From: Pseudomonas fluorescens
Lineage (GTDB): Bacteria > Pseudomonadota > Gammaproteobacteria > Pseudomonadales > Pseudomonadaceae
Assembly: GCF_002022275.1 (NCBI RefSeq)
Contig: NZ_MSDF01000057.1
Location: forward strand, 1 to 64,000
Length of the DNA: 64,000 bases
Direction of reading: 5' to 3'
Made by a program: the position numbers and the translations under genes. A model generated the notes under the pieces. It made no database searches, was not told the origin of the DNA, and saw nothing but the letters and a program-made list of their open reading frames with translations. Positions 60,793-64,000 of this stretch are shown one piece after another; position 1 is the first letter of the stretch, and every line of letters starts with the position of its first letter.

Positions 60793-62127
60793 TTAGAAAA
60801 ATGCGTGGGTATAGGTCAGATAAAGCCGGTTCTCATCCAGATCCCGCTGCGTCGCCACTGTGCTGCGCAACATCGCGTTGCGCCACTGCACCGCAAACCC
60901 GGTCAGCGTCTTGCTCTGGAACGCATAGGTCAGCATCAAATCGCGTTCCCACTCATGCTGTGGGCCCTGGTCCGACTTGATATCCCCGCCGCGCTGGTAC
61001 ATCACCTGCGACGTCAGCCCCGGCAGCCCCACCGTGGCGAAATTGAACGCGTGCTGCGCCACCCAGGTGTTCTCCCCGGCCCGCTGGAAGCGCGCGCCGG
61101 TCTGGCGGTCGGTGATCAGGTAGGTCGACGAGCCATCGCCCTCGTTGAGAAACGGAAAATCGCTGGAGCCATTGAGGTGCTGATAACCCAGGCTGAACGC
61201 GTGCCCGCCGAGGCTGTAGGTGAACAACCCCGCCAGCACGCGGTTATCGACTTCGCCGTTATTGTGATATCCGCTACTGCGATACCCCTCGGCGCGCCCG
61301 GCGGCGCTGCCGTTGGCGCCGTCAGAGGTGCTGTCGAAAAAGCGCAAATCACTTTTCAGGCTACCCACCGGCAAGCTCAGGTTATGCACCAGGCCGACAA
61401 AGTGCTGCTGGTAAAAGTCTTCCAGGTTGCCGTAGTAGTACTGCAGCAGTAGGTTCGGGCGCACGGTGTAATCCACCCCGGCGTAGTAGAACTGATTGCT
61501 GCGCTTGCCCGCCGGGCCGCCGGCGCCGCTGATGGCGAGGTCTTCATCGTTTGAAGAGTTACGGCTTTTTACGCCACTCAGGCGCCCGCCGATCAGGGTG
61601 AAGTTTTCGAAGTCCCTGGACGTGGCTTGCCAGCCCTGAAAGGTCTCCGGCAACAGGCGCCCGTCGTTGTAGACCACCACCGGCAACTTGGGCATCAGGG
61701 TGCCGACTTTCAATTCTGTCTTGGCCACCCGCACTTTGCCGGTCAGGCCCAGGCTGGCGAAATCACTCACCGCACGGCCATCGCTGTCGGTGGGGAACAC
61801 AAAACCGCCCTGGGTCACGCTGTTGGGGTTGCCGTGGGTACCGCGCCCGGAATCCAGGCGAATACCGAGCATACCCAAGGCGTCCACACCAAAGCCGATC
61901 GGGCCCTGGGTGTAGCCGGAGTTGAAGTTAAGGATAAAACCCTGCCCCCACTCTTCCAGCTTTGAGGGCTGGGCCGGGCCGCTGCGGTTGTCCTGATTGA
62001 AGTAGACGTTGCGCGCCTCGATTTTGGCGTGGGCGTCGTCGAGAAAGCCTTCTGCCTGGGCGGCGGTGGTGAGGGAGAGCAAAACGCAGGCGCATGCAGG
62101 CGCCGCTTGGAATACGGAAGTTTTCAT
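60793..62127 (-). CDS. OprD family outer-membrane porin
   Basis: A 444-residue porin. The signal peptide runs MKTSVFQAAPACACVLLSLT to about AAQA, and the mature protein opens EGFLDDAHAKIEARNVYFNQ, then EWGQGFILNFNSGYTQGPIG. It ends in YLTYTHAFF. It is downstream of an aromatic-acid MFS carrier on the same strand, suggesting uptake of aromatic acids. A CA-rich motif lies in the leader. Start at 62127 gives the signal peptide. Confidence 0.9.
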   Translation of the reverse strand: MKTSVFQAAPACACVLLSLTTAAQAEGFLDDAHAKIEARNVYFNQDNRSGPAQPSKLEEWGQGFILNFNSGYTQGPIGFGVDALGMLGIRLDSGRGTHGNPNSVTQGGFVFPTDSDGRAVSDFASLGLTGKVRVAKTELKVGTLMPKLPVVVYNDGRLLPETFQGWQATSRDFENFTLIGGRLSGVKSRNSSNDEDLAISGAGGPAGKRSNQFYYAGVDYTVRPNLLLQYYYGNLEDFYQQHFVGLVHNLSLPVGSLKSDLRFFDSTSDGANGSAAGRAEGYRSSGYHNNGEVDNRVLAGLFTYSLGGHAFSLGYQHLNGSSDFPFLNEGDGSSTYLITDRQTGARFQRAGENTWVAQHAFNFATVGLPGLTSQVMYQRGGDIKSDQGPQHEWERDLMLTYAFQSKTLTGFAVQWRNAMLRSTVATQRDLDENRLYLTYTHAFF

Positions 62128-62144
62128 TGGGTGTACCCGTTGGC

Positions 62145-62157
62145 TTTTATTGTTGTG
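62145..62157 (-). promoter_or_regulatory. CA-rich Hfq/Crc-type motif upstream of the second oprD-like gene
   Basis: The mRNA strand reads CACAACAATAAAA about 18 bases before the start, fitting AAnAAnAA. Confidence 0.55.
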
Positions 62158-62185
62158 TGGGGTTACAGCAGTGACGCAGATCAAC

Positions 62186-62256
62186 GGTGGGAGCTGGCTT
62201 GCCTGCGATGGCGGTGGACCAGCACCAAAGATGCAAGCTGCCAGCCAGCTCCCACA
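62186..62256. repeat. Degenerate REPIN
   Basis: GTGGGAGCTGGCTTGCCTGC on the left faces a decayed right arm (GCAAGCTGCCAGCCAGCTCC, 62233-62252, then CACA). Confidence 0.75.
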
Positions 62257-62268
62257 TTGATCGGGTTA

Positions 62269-63621
62269 TCAGGTTGGGAGTGCGGTGACTTCGGACACTG
62301 GTTTTTTGCGCTCGGTCATGCGCTGCAACGAGAAGATTGCAATCGAGCCCAGCAGCGCCGGGACCGCCAGCACGATGAAAAACACCGACGGCTGCCCCAG
62401 TTGTGCAATCAGCCACGCGCCAAGCACCGAGCCGATGATCGAACCCACCCGCCCGTTGGCCATGGCCCAACTCACGCCCGTCGCGCGGGCAGCCGTCGGG
62501 TAGATACTTGCGGACAACAGATTCAAACCGTTCTGCGCCCCGGCCACACCGAAGCCGACCATGAACACCGTGAGCCCAAGCCAGAACGCGTCGGCCAGCA
62601 CAAACCCGATCAACGCGATCACCAGCGCCGAACCCAGATACGCCAGGCCCAACACGCGATACGGGCTCACGCGATCCATCAGCAACGCCATCAAAATCGC
62701 CCCCACCGTGCCGCCCAACGGCACCATCGCGCCAATCCGCGCGGCGGCGCTGATGTCGTAGCCGGCGTCTTTGAGAATGCTCGGCAACCAGCTGGTCAGC
62801 AGGTAAAACACAAACAGCGAGCAGAAAAACGTGCCCCACAACAGCACCGTGCGCAGGGCGCGGTGTTCAATGAACAGTTGCGAGATCGGCGAGCGCACGG
62901 CCACCGGGCTTTGCGGTTCGATGAAGGTGATGTCGTGCAGGTCGGTGCGGCCGGTGATCTTCCCCATCACTGTTCGCAGCGCATCGGTATGCCCAGCGTG
63001 GGCCGCCATAAAACGCACCGACTCGGGCAACAGCCAGGCCAACACCGGCAGCAACAGCAGCGGTACGACCCCGCCGATCATCAACACCCCACGCCAGCCG
63101 AACACCGGAATAATCTGGCTGGCCACCGCCCCGCCCAGCGCCAGGCCGGTGGTGAAGCCGCTGTAGGCCAGGGTGACCATGATCATCCGGCGCCGCGCCG
63201 GTGAATACTCGGCGCTCAAGGTGATGCAGGTGGGCATCGCCCCGCCCAGGCCAATACCGGTGAGAAAGCGCAAGGCAGTGAGCATGTCGATGGAGGTGGA
63301 ATAGGCCGAGGCCAGGGTGCCGAGGCTGAAGATCAGCACCGAGACCAGCAGCACTTTCTTGCGCCCGTAGGCATCGGCGACCGGGCCGAAGATAAACGCG
63401 CCGACCATCAAGCCGAACAAACCGGCGCCGAAGGCGGGCGACAGTTGAGCCGGTTGCAGGCCCCATTCCTGACGCAGCGCCGGGGCGATGTAGCCGATGA
63501 CGGCGGTGTCGAAACCGTCCACCAGCACCACCAGAAAGCACAGGACCAGCACCATGATCTGGTAGCCGGACACCCTGTTGTTATCGATTATTGCGCCTGG
63601 GTTGGCAGTCTTGCTGTTCAT
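62269..63621 (-). CDS. MFS transporter, aromatic acid:H+ symporter (AAHS) family
   Basis: A 450-residue, 12-helix carrier. The marks are LVDGFDTAVIGYIAPALRQE in helix 1, GPVADAYGRKKVLL in the loop 2-3 and RFLTGIGLGGAMPTCITLSA. These resemble PcaK/BenK/MhpT-type carriers. The ATG at 63621 starts MNSKTANPGAII; the frame runs further upstream into the repeat region. It follows the oxovalerate aldolase gene on the same strand, so it probably imports a hydroxyphenylpropionate-like or related aromatic acid. Confidence 0.86.
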   Translation of the reverse strand: MNSKTANPGAIIDNNRVSGYQIMVLVLCFLVVLVDGFDTAVIGYIAPALRQEWGLQPAQLSPAFGAGLFGLMVGAFIFGPVADAYGRKKVLLVSVLIFSLGTLASAYSTSIDMLTALRFLTGIGLGGAMPTCITLSAEYSPARRRMIMVTLAYSGFTTGLALGGAVASQIIPVFGWRGVLMIGGVVPLLLLPVLAWLLPESVRFMAAHAGHTDALRTVMGKITGRTDLHDITFIEPQSPVAVRSPISQLFIEHRALRTVLLWGTFFCSLFVFYLLTSWLPSILKDAGYDISAAARIGAMVPLGGTVGAILMALLMDRVSPYRVLGLAYLGSALVIALIGFVLADAFWLGLTVFMVGFGVAGAQNGLNLLSASIYPTAARATGVSWAMANGRVGSIIGSVLGAWLIAQLGQPSVFFIVLAVPALLGSIAIFSLQRMTERKKPVSEVTALPT

Positions 63622-63678
63622 CAATGTTCCCCTGTTTTTGGAGTTGTCTTTGGGGTGAGTCATTTGTACTGCAAAAGC

Positions 63679-63791
63679 GATCGTTCCCACGCTCCGCGTG
63701 GGAATGCATACCGTGACGCTCCGCGTCACTGCTCTGTAGCGGGACGCGGAGCGTCCCAGGCGGCATTCCCACGCAGAGCGTGGGAACGATC
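63679..63791. repeat. Dispersed GC-rich hairpin repeat
   Basis: GATCGTTCCCACGCTCCGCG and GTGGG at the left faces CCCACG and AGCGTGGGAACGATC at the right, with GTGACGCTCCGCGTCAC and GGGACGCGGAGCGTCCC hairpins inside. This repeat type is frequent in P. fluorescens-group intergenic DNA, from memory. It ends one base before the aldolase stop codon. Confidence 0.75.
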
Positions 63792-63792
63792 A

Positions 63793-64000
63793 TTAGCGGT
63801 TCAGGAGGTCCAGCGCCACATCGACGATCATGTCTTCCTGGCCACCAACCATGCGCCGTTTGCCCAGCTCCACGAGAATGTCCACGGCCTTGAGGTCGTA
63901 GCGTTTTGCAGCCACTTCGGCGTGCCGCAAAAAGCTCGAATACACCCCGGCATAGCCCAGTGCCAAGGTCTCACGGTCCACCCGCACCGGGCGGTCCTGC
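63793..64000 (-). CDS. mhpE: 4-hydroxy-2-oxovalerate aldolase, C-terminal part (cut by window edge)
   Basis: Only the last 68 residues are in the window, from QDRPVRVDRETLALGYAGVY to DMIVDVALDLLNR. GYAGVYSSFLRHAE and LGKRRMVGGQEDMIVD are the C-terminal signature of the DmpG/MhpE/BphI aldolase of meta-cleavage pathways, which yields pyruvate and acetaldehyde and channels the latter to acetaldehyde dehydrogenase. Its 5' end lies beyond the window. The downstream MFS and OprD genes fit an aromatic catabolic operon. Confidence 0.9.
   Translation of the reverse strand, partial: QDRPVRVDRETLALGYAGVYSSFLRHAEVAAKRYDLKAVDILVELGKRRMVGGQEDMIVDVALDLLNR

Overview
The window reads as a chromosomal segment of a fluorescent pseudomonad (Pseudomonas fluorescens group). 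The evidence is the high-GC codon use, many REP/REPIN palindromes of the type common in that group, OprD and OprB porins, a PQQ glucose dehydrogenase, xylFGH and cobF. No tRNA, rRNA, CRISPR array, transposase or prophage was seen. Genes are densely packed and most of the window is accessory catabolism and uptake.

Layout. 0.4-8.9 kb: a non-phosphorylative pentose (L-arabinose type) cluster with AraF binding protein, SMP-30 lactonase, alpha-ketoglutaric semialdehyde dehydrogenase, AraD1/GguC and an MFS carrier, divergent from an IlvD-type arabinonate dehydratase and a FadR-type regulator. 9-12.8 kb: SRAP, a bestrophin and a dCache chemoreceptor with an amino-acid motif. 12.8-18.3 kb: a hydroxyacid cluster (RraA-like aldolase, two MFS carriers, D-2-hydroxyacid dehydrogenase, IclR). 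18.4-22.2 kb: gcd and oprB. 22.3-28.8 kb: xylR divergent from xylA-xylFGH. 29-31.5 kb: an esterase, cobF, a histidine phosphatase and a cobalamin riboswitch that now leads only into what looks like the tail of a lost cobalt transporter gene. 31.5-45.4 kb: mixed single genes and regulator-target pairs, including a 1,149-residue protein I do not recognise and an HxlR regulator whose 3' end carries a 7-bp tandem repeat. 45.4-60.7 kb: an amino-acid/peptide-type island (ornithine aminotransferase, aconitase, a binding protein, a desuccinylase-like enzyme, OprD, a four-gene Dpp/Opp-type ABC system, LysR, serine hydrolase). 60.8-64 kb: OprD, an aromatic-acid MFS carrier and the C-terminal end of 4-hydroxy-2-oxovalerate aldolase, cut by the window edge.

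How the parts work together. Most operons pair an outer-membrane channel or inner-membrane importer with catabolic enzymes and a divergent regulator. A-rich AAnAAnAA-type motifs of the kind bound by Hfq/Crc occur in the leaders of many uptake genes, suggesting shared carbon catabolite repression. REP palindromes sit at many operon ends. All functions are inferred from sequence reading alone; no database search was run.
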